NCBI RefSeq assembly: GCF_026191375.1
Contig: NZ_JAODTL010000026.1
Span: forward strand, 1-34,900
Direction: 5' to 3'
Origin: Marinomonas pontica
GTDB taxonomy: Bacteria > Pseudomonadota > Gammaproteobacteria > Pseudomonadales > Marinomonadaceae
DNA length: 34,900 nt
Numbering within the stretch: the stretch's first letter is position 1; each line of letters opens with the position of its first letter. Below are positions 18,716 to 26,281 of the stretch, piece by piece. A model generated the notes under the pieces. It was not told the origin of the DNA and searched no databases. It saw only the letters and a list, made by a program, of their open reading frames with translations. Both the position numbers and the translations under genes were made by a program.

Positions 18716-19621
18716 TTAGCGACACAATAAAAATTCAAGTAGCGCTTTTTGTGCGTGTAGACGATTTTCTGCTTCATCCCAAACAACACTTTCTGGATGA
18801 TCAATCACATCTGCGCTCACTTCTTCTCCGCGATGAGCTGGCAGGCAATGCATAAATAATGCATCTGGGTTGGCTTTTGCCATCAGTGCACTGTTGACCT
18901 GGAAGCCATCAAAGTCTTTCAAGCGTTGTTCTTGTTCGTTTTCTTGACCCATTGAGGCAAATACATCGGTGACGATTAGGTCTGCGTTGGTGGCCGCATC
19001 GTGAGCACTATGAAGTACAGTGACTCGGTCGCTGTGTTCTGCAACAAGCTCAGCGTTAGGTTCATAGCCGACTGGGCAAGCCACAACCAGTTGAAAGTCC
19101 AACAAGGCGGCGGCGTTGATGTATGAATTACACATGTTATTGCCATCGCCAACCCAGACCACTTTTTTGCCTTCGATTGAGCCGCGATGTTCTTGGTAGG
19201 TTTGCATGTCTGCCAACAGCTGGCATGGGTGATAATCATCTGTTAGCGCATTTATAACCGGCACAGAGGAGTATTTGGCAAAGGTCTCAACGGTTTTATG
19301 ATCGAATGTTCTGATCATGACGGCATCTACCATGCTCGATATAACACGAGCACTGTCTTCTACGGGTTCACCGCGCCCAAGTTGGGTGTCGCGAGACGAA
19401 AGAAATAGGGCGTGACCGCCAAATTGAGCCATGCCAGCTTCAAAAGAGACGCGTGTTCGGGTGGATGATTTTTCAAATATCATCGCCAAAACTCGATTTT
19501 TCAGCGGTTGAAATAGGGTGCCTTCATGATGAATTTTCTTAAGCTCAGAGGCTCGAAATAGTAATTGTTTTAACTCGTCAGAAGAAAGATCCTTCAGAGT
19601 AAGAAAATGTCTAGGCGACAC
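18716..19621 (-). CDS. argF: Ornithine carbamoyltransferase ArgF
   Basis: OTCase makes citrulline from ornithine and carbamoyl phosphate in arginine synthesis. The 301-residue protein has the carbamoyl-phosphate loop [10 protein letters not shown], the [17 protein letters not shown] segment (with HPCQ), the ornithine-binding region (DVFASMGQE) and the catalytic [11 protein letters not shown]. The frame opens upstream at 19696, but GTG 19621 is preferred: AAGGAG lies seven bases before it and the protein then begins [12 protein letters not shown], the standard anabolic OTCase start. No other arg genes are adjacent. The anabolic role is inferred from its isolated context, with no arcA or arcC nearby. 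Confidence 0.95.
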   Translation of the reverse strand: MSPRHFLTLKDLSSDELKQLLFRASELKKIHHEGTLFQPLKNRVLAMIFEKSSTRTRVSFEAGMAQFGGHALFLSSRDTQLGRGEPVEDSARVISSMVDAVMIRTFDHKTVETFAKYSSVPVINALTDDYHPCQLLADMQTYQEHRGSIEGKKVVWVGDGNNMCNSYINAAALLDFQLVVACPVGYEPNAELVAEHSDRVTVLHSAHDAATNADLIVTDVFASMGQENEQEQRLKDFDGFQVNSALMAKANPDALFMHCLPAHRGEEVSADVIDHPESVVWDEAENRLHAQKALLEFLLCR

Positions 19622-19861
19622 GCTATAGCTCCTTAATTGTGTGCTGAAAAGGGAATCGACCAATTTAATACACTCAGGTAAGTGAGTAAAGGACATTTAA
19701 CATGGGAAAGTGTAACCGAAAGCCGTTTTTTGGGGTTGTAAATACACCACTAGACCCCATAAACTGGTGCAAGTTTAGTGAATTTAATCGTCTTGGTTTG
19801 CGTTTAGACATTAAAGTTATCTTCGTCATACGAAAAGACAGTTACCGGGTGAGGTTTTAGC

Positions 19862-20191
19862 ATGAGTAATACAATCGAAACAATTAAAGAGCAAATTAGC
19901 AGTAACGACATTCTGCTTTATATGAAAGGCAACCCACGCGCTCCACAGTGTGGTTTTTCATCTCAGGCAGTTCAGGCGCTTATGGCGTGTGGTGAACGCT
20001 TTGCTTTTGTGAACATTTTGGAGAACCCAGATATTCGCGCTGAGTTACCAAAATACGCTAACTGGCCAACATTCCCTCAGCTTTGGGTAAAAGGCGAGTT
20101 AGTCGGCGGATGTGACATCATCGTCGAAATGGCAGGTAACGGTGAATTGCAAGCCTTGATCAAAGAAGCGGTTGGCTCTTCTGAAGAATAA
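19862..20191 (+). CDS. grxD: Monothiol glutaredoxin GrxD (CGFS type)
   Basis: CGFS glutaredoxins bind a [2Fe-2S] cluster with glutathione and deliver it to client proteins, rather than acting as disulfide reductases. The 109-residue product has the active site PQCGFS with Cys30, the WPTFPQLWVKGELVGGCDI stretch that holds the cis-proline and glutathione site, and a normal length. It is divergent from argF and followed by its own terminator, then the peroxiredoxin gene. Confidence 0.95.
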   Translation: MSNTIETIKEQISSNDILLYMKGNPRAPQCGFSSQAVQALMACGERFAFVNILENPDIRAELPKYANWPTFPQLWVKGELVGGCDIIVEMAGNGELQALIKEAVGSSEE

Positions 20192-20200
20192 GTGAAAAAA

Positions 20201-20225
20201 CGATCGACTCAGGTCGGTCGCTTTT
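20201..20225 (+). terminator. Rho-independent terminator of grxD
   Basis: Stem CGATCGAC / GTCGGTCG (eight pairs, one G-T) with loop TCAG, followed by CTTTT. It starts ten bases after the grxD stop and separates it from the peroxiredoxin gene. Confidence 0.75.
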
Positions 20226-20280
20226 AACGACTAAGTGTAAGTTTGTTAACCATATAAGACGTAAAAAGGAGATCTTAGAT

Positions 20281-20904
20281 ATGTCTATTTTAGTGGGTAA
20301 AAAAGCACCTGATTTTACAGTTCCTGCGGTTTTGGCTGATGGCCAAATTGTTGATTCTTTTAACTTAGCTGAAACGATTAAAGGAAAATACGCCATTGTA
20401 TTTTTCTACCCTTTGGATTTTACGTTCGTATGTCCTTCTGAAATCATTGCCATGTCTCACCGCATGGACAAATTCCGTGAAATGGGTGTAGAGGTTATCG
20501 GTGTGTCTATCGATTCTCACTTCACTCACAATGCGTGGCGTAATACGCCTGTTGATCAAGGCGGTATCGGTGCTGTTGAATACACACTGGCAGCGGACAT
20601 GGATCACGCTATTGCAAAAGCTTACGGTATCGAGTCTGAAGGTGGCGAGTCTTACTACCCTGCAGGTGTTGCGATGCGTGCATCTTTTGTTATTGACCAA
20701 AAAGGTGTTGTTCGTTCACAGGTCGTGAATGACGAGCCTATTGGCCGTAACATGGATGAATTGGTTCGTATCGTTGATGCGCTACAATTCTTCGAAGAGC
20801 ATGGTCAAGTTTGTCCAGCAGGCTGGAACAAAGGTGATAAAGGCATGACGACATCTCCAGAAGGTGTTGCGGCTTACCTTTCTGAAAGTGCTAAATCTCT
20901 ATAA
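20281..20904 (+). CDS. 2-Cys peroxiredoxin (AhpC/Prx1 type)
   Basis: Thiol peroxidase that reduces hydrogen peroxide and organic peroxides. The 207-residue sequence has peroxidatic Cys51 in FYPLDFTFVCPSE and resolving Cys178 in HGQVCPAGWNKGD, so it is a typical 2-Cys enzyme that works as a disulfide-linked dimer or decamer. The Arg that supports the active site is in AMRASFVID. This is the Prx1-like family often simply called peroxiredoxin in Vibrio and Pseudomonas, not the E. coli AhpC with adjacent AhpF; no reductase gene is next to it. A strong AAAAAGGAG ribosome binding site precedes it. It has its own terminator. Confidence 0.94.
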   Translation: MSILVGKKAPDFTVPAVLADGQIVDSFNLAETIKGKYAIVFFYPLDFTFVCPSEIIAMSHRMDKFREMGVEVIGVSIDSHFTHNAWRNTPVDQGGIGAVEYTLAADMDHAIAKAYGIESEGGESYYPAGVAMRASFVIDQKGVVRSQVVNDEPIGRNMDELVRIVDALQFFEEHGQVCPAGWNKGDKGMTTSPEGVAAYLSESAKSL

Positions 20905-20924
20905 GACATGTGTTTTATAGCCAT

Positions 20925-20957
20925 AAAAACGCCCACTACTGAGTAGTGGGCGTTTTT
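20925..20957. terminator. Bidirectional terminator between peroxiredoxin and VOC genes
   Basis: A perfect 15-bp stem (20925-20939 with 20943-20957) of GC-rich core CGCCCACTAC flanked by A5 and T7 runs, loop TGA. The symmetry gives a T tail on both strands, so it can end both the peroxiredoxin transcript and the convergent yaeR-type transcript. Confidence 0.93.
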
Positions 20958-21350
20958 TTAGCTCTCATACAGTTCCAGCGGCAAACCATCGGGGTCGGCA
21001 AAAAAGGTAAAACGCTTGCCTGTTAATTCATCCATTCTTATTGTTTCTGTGGCAACCCCCTGACGATTTAGATGCGCTACGCAATCGTCCAAATCATCTA
21101 CCGCAAAGGCCAAATGTCTTAAACCTTGCGCTTCCGGTCGCGATGGTCTTTCTGGTGGTGCCGGAAATGAAAATAGTTCAATTTGCTGGTTTGCGTTGAT
21201 CGCCAAGTCTAATTTATAAGACTCGCGACTTTCTCGATAAGTTTCCGCAATGATACGAAAACCAAGCGTCTCACTGTAGAACGTTTTAGAACGCTGATAA
21301 TCAGAACAGATTATTGCGATATGGTGGATATGAGATACCTTCAACATCAT
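20958..21350 (-). CDS. gloA2: VOC family protein, YaeR/GloA2 type
   Basis: A 130-residue vicinal-oxygen-chelate metalloprotein closely matching E. coli YaeR (GloA2): HIHHIAIICSDYQRSKTFYSETLGF, LDLAINANQQIELFSFP, the near-invariant PPERPSRPEAQGLRHLAFAVDD and the C-terminal KRFTFFADPDGLPLELYE. Metal-ligand-like His and Glu residues are present in both halves. The exact reaction is not settled; a glyoxalase-like role is assumed from the fold. It starts eight bases after the stop of the upstream LysR gene on the same strand, so the two are probably cotranscribed. The start may be either of the two adjacent ATG codons. Confidence 0.9.
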   Translation of the reverse strand: MMLKVSHIHHIAIICSDYQRSKTFYSETLGFRIIAETYRESRESYKLDLAINANQQIELFSFPAPPERPSRPEAQGLRHLAFAVDDLDDCVAHLNRQGVATETIRMDELTGKRFTFFADPDGLPLELYES

Positions 21351-21358
21351 AGCGGCTC

Positions 21359-22312
21359 TTATTGTTTTGTTTGTGCTTTTAATTCATTTGCCACATCGAT
21401 GACTTGTCGTCTAAACCAAATATGGCTGGCGTCGTGATGCAGTAATGGACTCCAAATCATTTTCAGTTCAATTTTTGGGATATCGAATGGCGGATCAAGA
21501 ATGACGAGATCTGGGTTCTTTTTGTTTACCATGGCCACTTTTTTTGGCAAGGTCGCTATAAGATCTTGTTCAAGGGCAAGGTGCATGGCGGTATGGTAGC
21601 TGCGTGTGAATACTCGGATGCTGCGTTTGTGTCCGAGTGTTTGTAGGGCTTCATCTACCCAACCTAATTTTTGTACGTCTGTGGGGTCCATTCCAACACC
21701 GACACCAAAGCCCGTTTTGCTTACCCAAATATGTTGAGCTTGTAAGTAGGCATCAATATCAAAATGGTCTTTCACTGGGTTTTTAGAACTCATCATGCAC
21801 ACAAAAGTGTCAAACCAAACGCTCTTTTGGTGAAAGGACTGCGGAAGCTCTTCAAAGCGATTAATCGCCATATCGATTTTTCCTGCTTCCACGTCGTGAA
21901 AGGTGACGTCGCTGGGAGTCATGATGTCTAAGGTGATGCCGGGGGCAAATTCCCTTAATCGATTTAATAACCTGGGAATGACCGTGGAAGCTGCATAATC
22001 ACTCGCCATAATACGAAACACACGCGTACTGGTGCTTTCGTTAAAGTCGGCTTCTGGCTGCAATGCTTCTTCTAGCTCCAAAAGCACTTTTCGGACAATC
22101 GGTTGTAAGCGTAATGCTTTCTCAGTGGGTTTCATGCCTTCACTGGTGCGCACTAACAGCGGGTCATTAAGCAAATCTCTTAATCGCTTTAACCCGTTGC
22201 TCATCGCGGGTTGGGTAATATTCAGTTTGCTTGCAGAGCGCGTGACGTTGCATTCTCTTAGCAGCACATCGAGGTAAATAAGAAGATTAAGATCGATTTT
22301 ATTAATATTCAT
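21359..22312 (-). CDS. LysR-family transcriptional regulator (NodD/LeuO-like subgroup)
   Basis: A 317-residue LysR regulator with N-terminal HTH (DLNLLIYLDVLLRECNVTRSASKLNITQPAMSNGLKRLRDLL, a pattern typical of the NodD/LeuO/NahR branch), the PLLVRTSEGMKPTEKA wing and a substrate-binding domain starting at VFRIMASDYAASTVIPRL. The ligand is unknown. It is upstream of the yaeR-type gene, probably in one transcript. A perfect 12-bp inverted repeat lies 51-82 bases upstream of its start codon and is a candidate operator. The name cannot be refined from the sequence alone. Confidence 0.9.
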   Translation of the reverse strand: MNINKIDLNLLIYLDVLLRECNVTRSASKLNITQPAMSNGLKRLRDLLNDPLLVRTSEGMKPTEKALRLQPIVRKVLLELEEALQPEADFNESTSTRVFRIMASDYAASTVIPRLLNRLREFAPGITLDIMTPSDVTFHDVEAGKIDMAINRFEELPQSFHQKSVWFDTFVCMMSSKNPVKDHFDIDAYLQAQHIWVSKTGFGVGVGMDPTDVQKLGWVDEALQTLGHKRSIRVFTRSYHTAMHLALEQDLIATLPKKVAMVNKKNPDLVILDPPFDIPKIELKMIWSPLLHHDASHIWFRRQVIDVANELKAQTKQ

Positions 22313-22362
22313 ATTTCTTATGGCGTTCGCATGGATTATATAGTGAATCGATTGTATTGCCC

Positions 22363-22394
22363 TTTGTGCAAACTACAACAATAGTTTGCACAAA
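22363..22394. promoter_or_regulatory. Perfect 12-bp inverted repeat between two LysR genes
   Basis: Arms TTTGTGCAAACT (22363-22374) and AGTTTGCACAAA (22383-22394) are exact reverse complements with an eight-base AT-rich centre. It lies between the 3' end of one LysR gene and 51 bases upstream of the start of the next. No T run follows on either strand, which argues for an operator rather than a terminator; a LysR-type T-N11-A dyad can be fitted at its centre. Confidence 0.55.
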
Positions 22395-22431
22395 TTTAGG
22401 GGCGTTTTTGGCCATTTGCTAACAGCAAGAA

Positions 22432-23318
22432 CTAGATGTTCGATAAAATGGGCACAGCGCAACACAGATCGATAAAACGCTGAGCATTTTGAGTCAGGGC
22501 GGTATTTTTAGGTGTGACAATCAATAGGTTTCTATTTAATGCCAATGGGGTTTGATACAGACGAATCAGCCCAGAGTTCAATTCTTGAGAAATGGCCATT
22601 CTAGATAAACAGCCCAATCCCATTTGATGTATAACCGCTTGTTTTACCGCTTCCATATGCGCAAGGGAAAGCACAACATTGAGCTGTGGGATGTGCGCTG
22701 CAGTGGCTTGTTCTAGTATGTTGCGTGTGCCTGACCCAGATTCGCGCATAACCCAGCTGGCTTGCTCCAAATCTTCCCATGATAAAACGTCTGAGCGTTC
22801 TTCTTCAGCGGAGCCAAAGACCACCAGTTCATCTTTTAACCACACTTGTGTCATCAGCTCGGCGTGCTGGCAATAGCCTTCAATAAAGCCCACTTCGGCT
22901 TTGCCAGTTAACAGTTGTTGAATAACACTTTGAGTGTTTCCTATGTCCAAATTGAAGCGAATGTTCGGATGTTGTCGCTTAAAGAGAGACATCTGTTTGG
23001 GGAGCAGGTAGTTGCCCACACTGACGCTGGCCGCTAAATGAAGAGAACCGCTGAGCTCGTCCTCATTCCCCATGCTTTCAATTTGTTCAATTTGGCTCAG
23101 AACCGCACGGGCTTGGGGCAGTAAATGTCTTGCTTGGGGGTAATTTGTAAACGCTTACCATGACGACGAAAAAGAGGACGTCCGAGTAAGGCTTCGAGTT
23201 CTCTGAGTGCTTGGCTGGCGGCGGGTTGGCTGATAGACACCATTTCGGCCGCTGCCGTCACAGATCCAGTATGAACCACGGCTTCAAATATCTGTAATTG
23301 TCTAAGTGTTATTCTCAT
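22432..23318 (-). pseudogene. LysR-family transcriptional regulator (single-base frameshift)
   Basis: The frame from ATG 23318 gives the HTH domain (RQLQIFEAVVHTGSVTAAAEMVSISQPAASQALRELEALLGRPLF) and fails after KRLQITP; the rest (RHLLPQARAVLSQIEQIESMGNEDELSGSLHLAAS onward) is in another frame down to the stop at 22432. The break is in the G5 run at 23136-23140 (plus strand); one more base gives ITPQARHLLPQARAVL and a normal 295-residue regulator. The substrate domain is of the CysB/CbbR-like type (SGSGTRNILEQ). It is divergent from the YitT-like gene and may regulate it. Both halves look undecayed, so an error in the sequence is likely. Confidence 0.85.
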
Positions 23319-23539
23319 GAGGCTATTGTAGCGTTGTTTTTATGGCGAAGAGTAGTGTTATGTTGGTGGGGGTGATAATTGATCAAGGGCGTAAATAAAT
23401 CCGCGTAACCAATTGTGTATTTTTTAATAATGGTATGAAATATGCAGAAATTTTACTGAGTAACTCTCTGCTGAGTTTACTTAATTAAATGCGGTCTGTG
23501 TTATCTGCTTCCACAAGAAGCGATTTACAAGCCTCTGTG

Positions 23540-23556
23540 ATTAACCAAAAGTTAAT
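23540..23556. promoter_or_regulatory. LysR-box-like dyad upstream of the YitT-like gene
   Basis: ATTAAC and GTTAAT are exact reverse complements separated by five bases and contain a T-N11-A pattern. The site sits 24-40 bases upstream of the YitT-like start, in the gap shared with the divergent LysR gene. It is a candidate LysR operator on position and symmetry only. Confidence 0.35.
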
Positions 23557-23579
23557 ACGACGACCTTAAGGATTCCACT

Positions 23580-24185
23580 ATGAAAATCACCCATCGTTGG
23601 CTCTCTATTGCTGAGGGCTGTCTGCTTGTTGCTTTAGGAATACACATTTTAAATTCTGCGGGTTTGCTGATTAGTGGCACCGCTGGGGTCAGCATGATTT
23701 TGTTAAGACTGACTGACTTGTCCTTTGGGGCGTTGTTCTTTTTGTTGAATATCCCATTTTATCTATTAGCTTGGTGCACCCTTGGTCGGGACTTTACGTT
23801 TCGAACGTTTGCGAGTGTGAGCTTGTTATCCATTTTGTCGGAACTGATGAAGCATTATGTTGTGCTGTCTATTCATCCCGGATTATCCGGCGCGTTAGGT
23901 GGCTTGTTGGTAGGATTTGGTCTCATTATTTTGTTTCGTCATAACGCGTCTTTAGGTGGATTAAACATATTGGCGGTGTATTTAGAGCGCCATTTTTCCA
24001 TTCATGCCAGTAAAACGACGCTCATTGCTGATATTGCAGTATTGATTGCGGCTCTGATTTTCTTAGATTTAAGTCAGTTAGGGTATTCGTTGGTGGCGTT
24101 TCTATTATTGAGTTCAGTTGTTGGTCGTTATCATCGACCGCCAAAGTGGGCGCAAGTGGCGTTGGTGGACGCCAAAGTCAGTTGA
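23580..24185 (+). CDS. YitT family membrane protein (DUF161)
   Basis: A 201-residue multi-pass membrane protein with about five to six helices. The N-terminal EGCLLVALGIHILNSAGLLISGTAGVSMIL is the YitT pattern (a helix ending in a glycine-rich re-entrant stretch), and GLSGALGGLLVGFGLIILFRHNASLGGLNILAVYLER repeats that pattern in a second half, so the protein looks like a tandem of two related units. It lacks the C-terminal DUF2179 part of Bacillus YitT, as is common in proteobacteria. The substrate is unknown. AAGGA lies seven bases upstream of the ATG. It is divergent from a LysR gene, which suggests regulation of this gene by that protein. Confidence 0.8.
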   Translation: MKITHRWLSIAEGCLLVALGIHILNSAGLLISGTAGVSMILLRLTDLSFGALFFLLNIPFYLLAWCTLGRDFTFRTFASVSLLSILSELMKHYVVLSIHPGLSGALGGLLVGFGLIILFRHNASLGGLNILAVYLERHFSIHASKTTLIADIAVLIAALIFLDLSQLGYSLVAFLLLSSVVGRYHRPPKWAQVALVDAKVS

Positions 24186-24191
24186 TATGAG

Positions 24192-24220
24192 AAAAGCGCC
24201 TTTCAGGTGCTTTTTCTTTT
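24192..24220 (+). terminator. Rho-independent terminator of the YitT-like gene
   Basis: Stem AAAAGCGCCT / AGGTGCTTTT (ten pairs including one G-T) around a three-base loop, running into TTTTTCTTTT. It starts seven bases after the stop codon. Confidence 0.85.
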
Positions 24221-24448
24221 GTGTCCAGTGTATGGCTTCCCCTTTCTTGTCATATAGCTAAGATCAAATTCTGTTACTTTATTTAAAAGAGTCGTTTACA
24301 TTTCATTTTTTTATCTGCATAACTTAGATGGATATTTTGTCTAGAACGGGGTTAATATTCAGGAGTATTACTTAAAATTTGTTCGATCATGGCGTTTAAA
24401 TTACTTTCTACAAGTGATTGTGAAATCATAGAAAAGGCATAACTAGGT
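24221..24448. other. Intergenic region upstream of the REC-GGDEF-EAL gene
   Basis: About 230 AT-rich bases between a strong terminator and the next start codon. I see no gene, no convincing sigma-70 promoter and no clear repeat. The promoter of the downstream signalling pair should be here. The Shine-Dalgarno before ATG 24449 is poor, and an in-frame TAA just upstream prevents a longer start. Confidence 0.5.
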
Positions 24449-26232
24449 ATGAAGCAGTTCCCAACAGTGTTAATTGTCGATGATGTACCAGAGAATTTAC
24501 GCGTTTTACAGGAAGTTATGGATGCATTGGATTGCCAAATTGCTGTGGCAAATTCTGGTGAACGTGCGTTGGAGCTGTTAGAGCGAACCCAGCCTTGCTT
24601 GATCTTATTGGATGTCATGATGGGGGGATTGATGGATTCGAGACTTGTCGCCGGATCCGTATGCACCCGCAACACAAAGACGTGCCGGTTATTTTTGTAA
24701 CGGCATTGGCCGATGATATTAGTCGTGGATTTGAGGTTGGCGGCAACGATTACATTAGTAAACCGATCCGAATAGAAGAAGTACGAGCTCGAGTACAGCA
24801 TCAGTTGGAAAAGTTTCAGCTAGTGCATGAGCTTCGTGAACTGACGTCTCAATTAGAAGAAAAAGTACGCGAGCGCACCGCCGACCTAAATCTTTTAAAT
24901 CGAAATCTTCGCAAAGAAGTGAATGAGCGACGTTACATGCAAGATAGACTGAAGTATTTGGCTCAGCATGATTTTGTGACGCAGCTATACAACCGTGACG
25001 CACTTGATGAACACGTTTCCTATCTTATTTCTGGCATACAATCGAATACATCTGAGCACACTCCCTATTTTGTTTTGATTGATATCAACGAGTTTCGTTT
25101 GATTAATGATTCCTGTGGCTGTATTGCAGGGGATGAGTTGTTGCATCAGCTGGCGGTGTTAATGGGCGGTTTGGCAAACCCGCAACGAGATTTTTGTGCT
25201 CGTTTAAGTGGTGATAAATTTGCCATTGTTATCAGCCAAGGTGGGAGCCAAGCGGTAGAGTCTTTTTTCCGTTTGTTGCAAAAAGCCATTCAAGACTTTT
25301 CTTTTGTGTGGGACGAACGGCAGTTTCGAATGACGGTAACACAAGTGGCCATGCCAATTACCCTTGATATGGTGTCGTTTGAGCAAGTTGTGATGCTGGC
25401 GGATGAAGTTTGTTACACCAGCAAAAAAGCGGGTGTCCATTCGCGTATTATTAAAAATGCCCAAGATTTAGCGTACGAGGAGCATCGTGGCAATTTAAAC
25501 TGGGGACTGCGTATTATTGATGGCCTTGAAAAAGACCTGTTCCAAGTGCATTTCCAGCAAGTGTTTTCATTAATAAAAGATGAACCGAAGAAAAAAATCG
25601 AAATATTGGTTCGGCTTATGGATGAAGAAACGGGCAATTTAATTTTTCCGAACGACTTCATTCGAGCGGCCGAGCGTTTTGGTATCGTTTCAAAAATTGA
25701 CCGCTGGGTGATTCATCACACGATGCAAAAAATGGCGGAAAATAAAGCGCTTTGGGAGTCGGTTGATCAGGTGGCGTTAAATGTGTCAGCGTTGTCGGTG
25801 AGACAAGCCAATTTTGCAGAGTTTATTGTGGAGCAACTCGCGCATTTTCAGCTCGATGGCGCTAAGTTCTGCTTTGAAATTACGGAAACCGAAGCGTTAA
25901 ATAATTTCACAGACACCCGTCGTTTTATGGCGTTATTGCATCAATCGGGTTGTACGATCGCATTGGACGACTTTGGTACAGGTTTTTCCTCTTTCGCTTA
26001 CCTGATGGATTTGCCTTTCGATTTGATCAAAATTGACGGTATGTTCATCAAGGATATGCACCTCAATGAGCTTCACTATGGCATGGTGGATTCGATTGTG
26101 AAGCTGGCCAAAATGTTAGATAAGCCAGTTGTTGCAGAGTTTGTTGAGAACCAATCTATTGTGGATAAGCTCAAATTGCTTGGTGTGGAGTGGGGGCAAG
26201 GCTACTTTTTCCATAAGCCTGAAAAATTGTAA
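24449..26232 (+). pseudogene. REC-GGDEF-EAL response regulator, c-di-GMP phosphodiesterase (single-base frameshift)
   Basis: The reconstructed 594-residue protein has a receiver domain (about 1-125, phospho-acceptor Asp55 in LILLDVMM), a short coiled coil (LEEKVRERTADLNLLNRNLRKEV), a GGDEF domain (about 170-330) and an EAL domain (about 350-594). The GGDEF signature is degenerate (SGDKF, about 254-258), so cyclase activity is unlikely. The EAL domain keeps the catalytic pattern: Glu385 in EILVRL, ALNVSA, FEITET, LDDFGTG, LIKIDG, AEFVEN and QGYFFHKP. It should therefore degrade c-di-GMP under phosphorylation control. The frame breaks in the G6 run at 24622-24627; one more G gives DVMMGGIDGFETCRR. 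A hybrid kinase gene follows after 49 bases. Confidence 0.85.
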
Positions 26233-26281
26233 GTCTAAAGGTCAACCTAGGTGTTAGGCCAATTGCCGAGGGATTTTAAAC

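Noticed and set aside
19671..19686. ACTCA/TGAGT inverted repeat in the argF leader, considered as an ArgR box
   Set aside because: It does not match the 18-base ArgR operator pattern and a five-base arm is common by chance.
19735..19780. TGGGGT...ACCCCA inverted repeat upstream of grxD
   Set aside because: Arms of six bases with a loop of about 17 give a weak structure with no T run or known role.
22622..24630. Phase variation through short G runs as the cause of the frameshifts
   Set aside because: The runs are only three to seven bases and occur in housekeeping and regulatory genes (yciB, yciO, cobK), not surface genes; known phase-variable tracts are usually longer. Sequence error is the simpler explanation.
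24352..24801. 149-aa minus-strand open frame over the REC domain start
   Set aside because: It runs opposite the conserved receiver domain and has low-complexity, Ser/Asn-rich composition with no ribosome site or motif.
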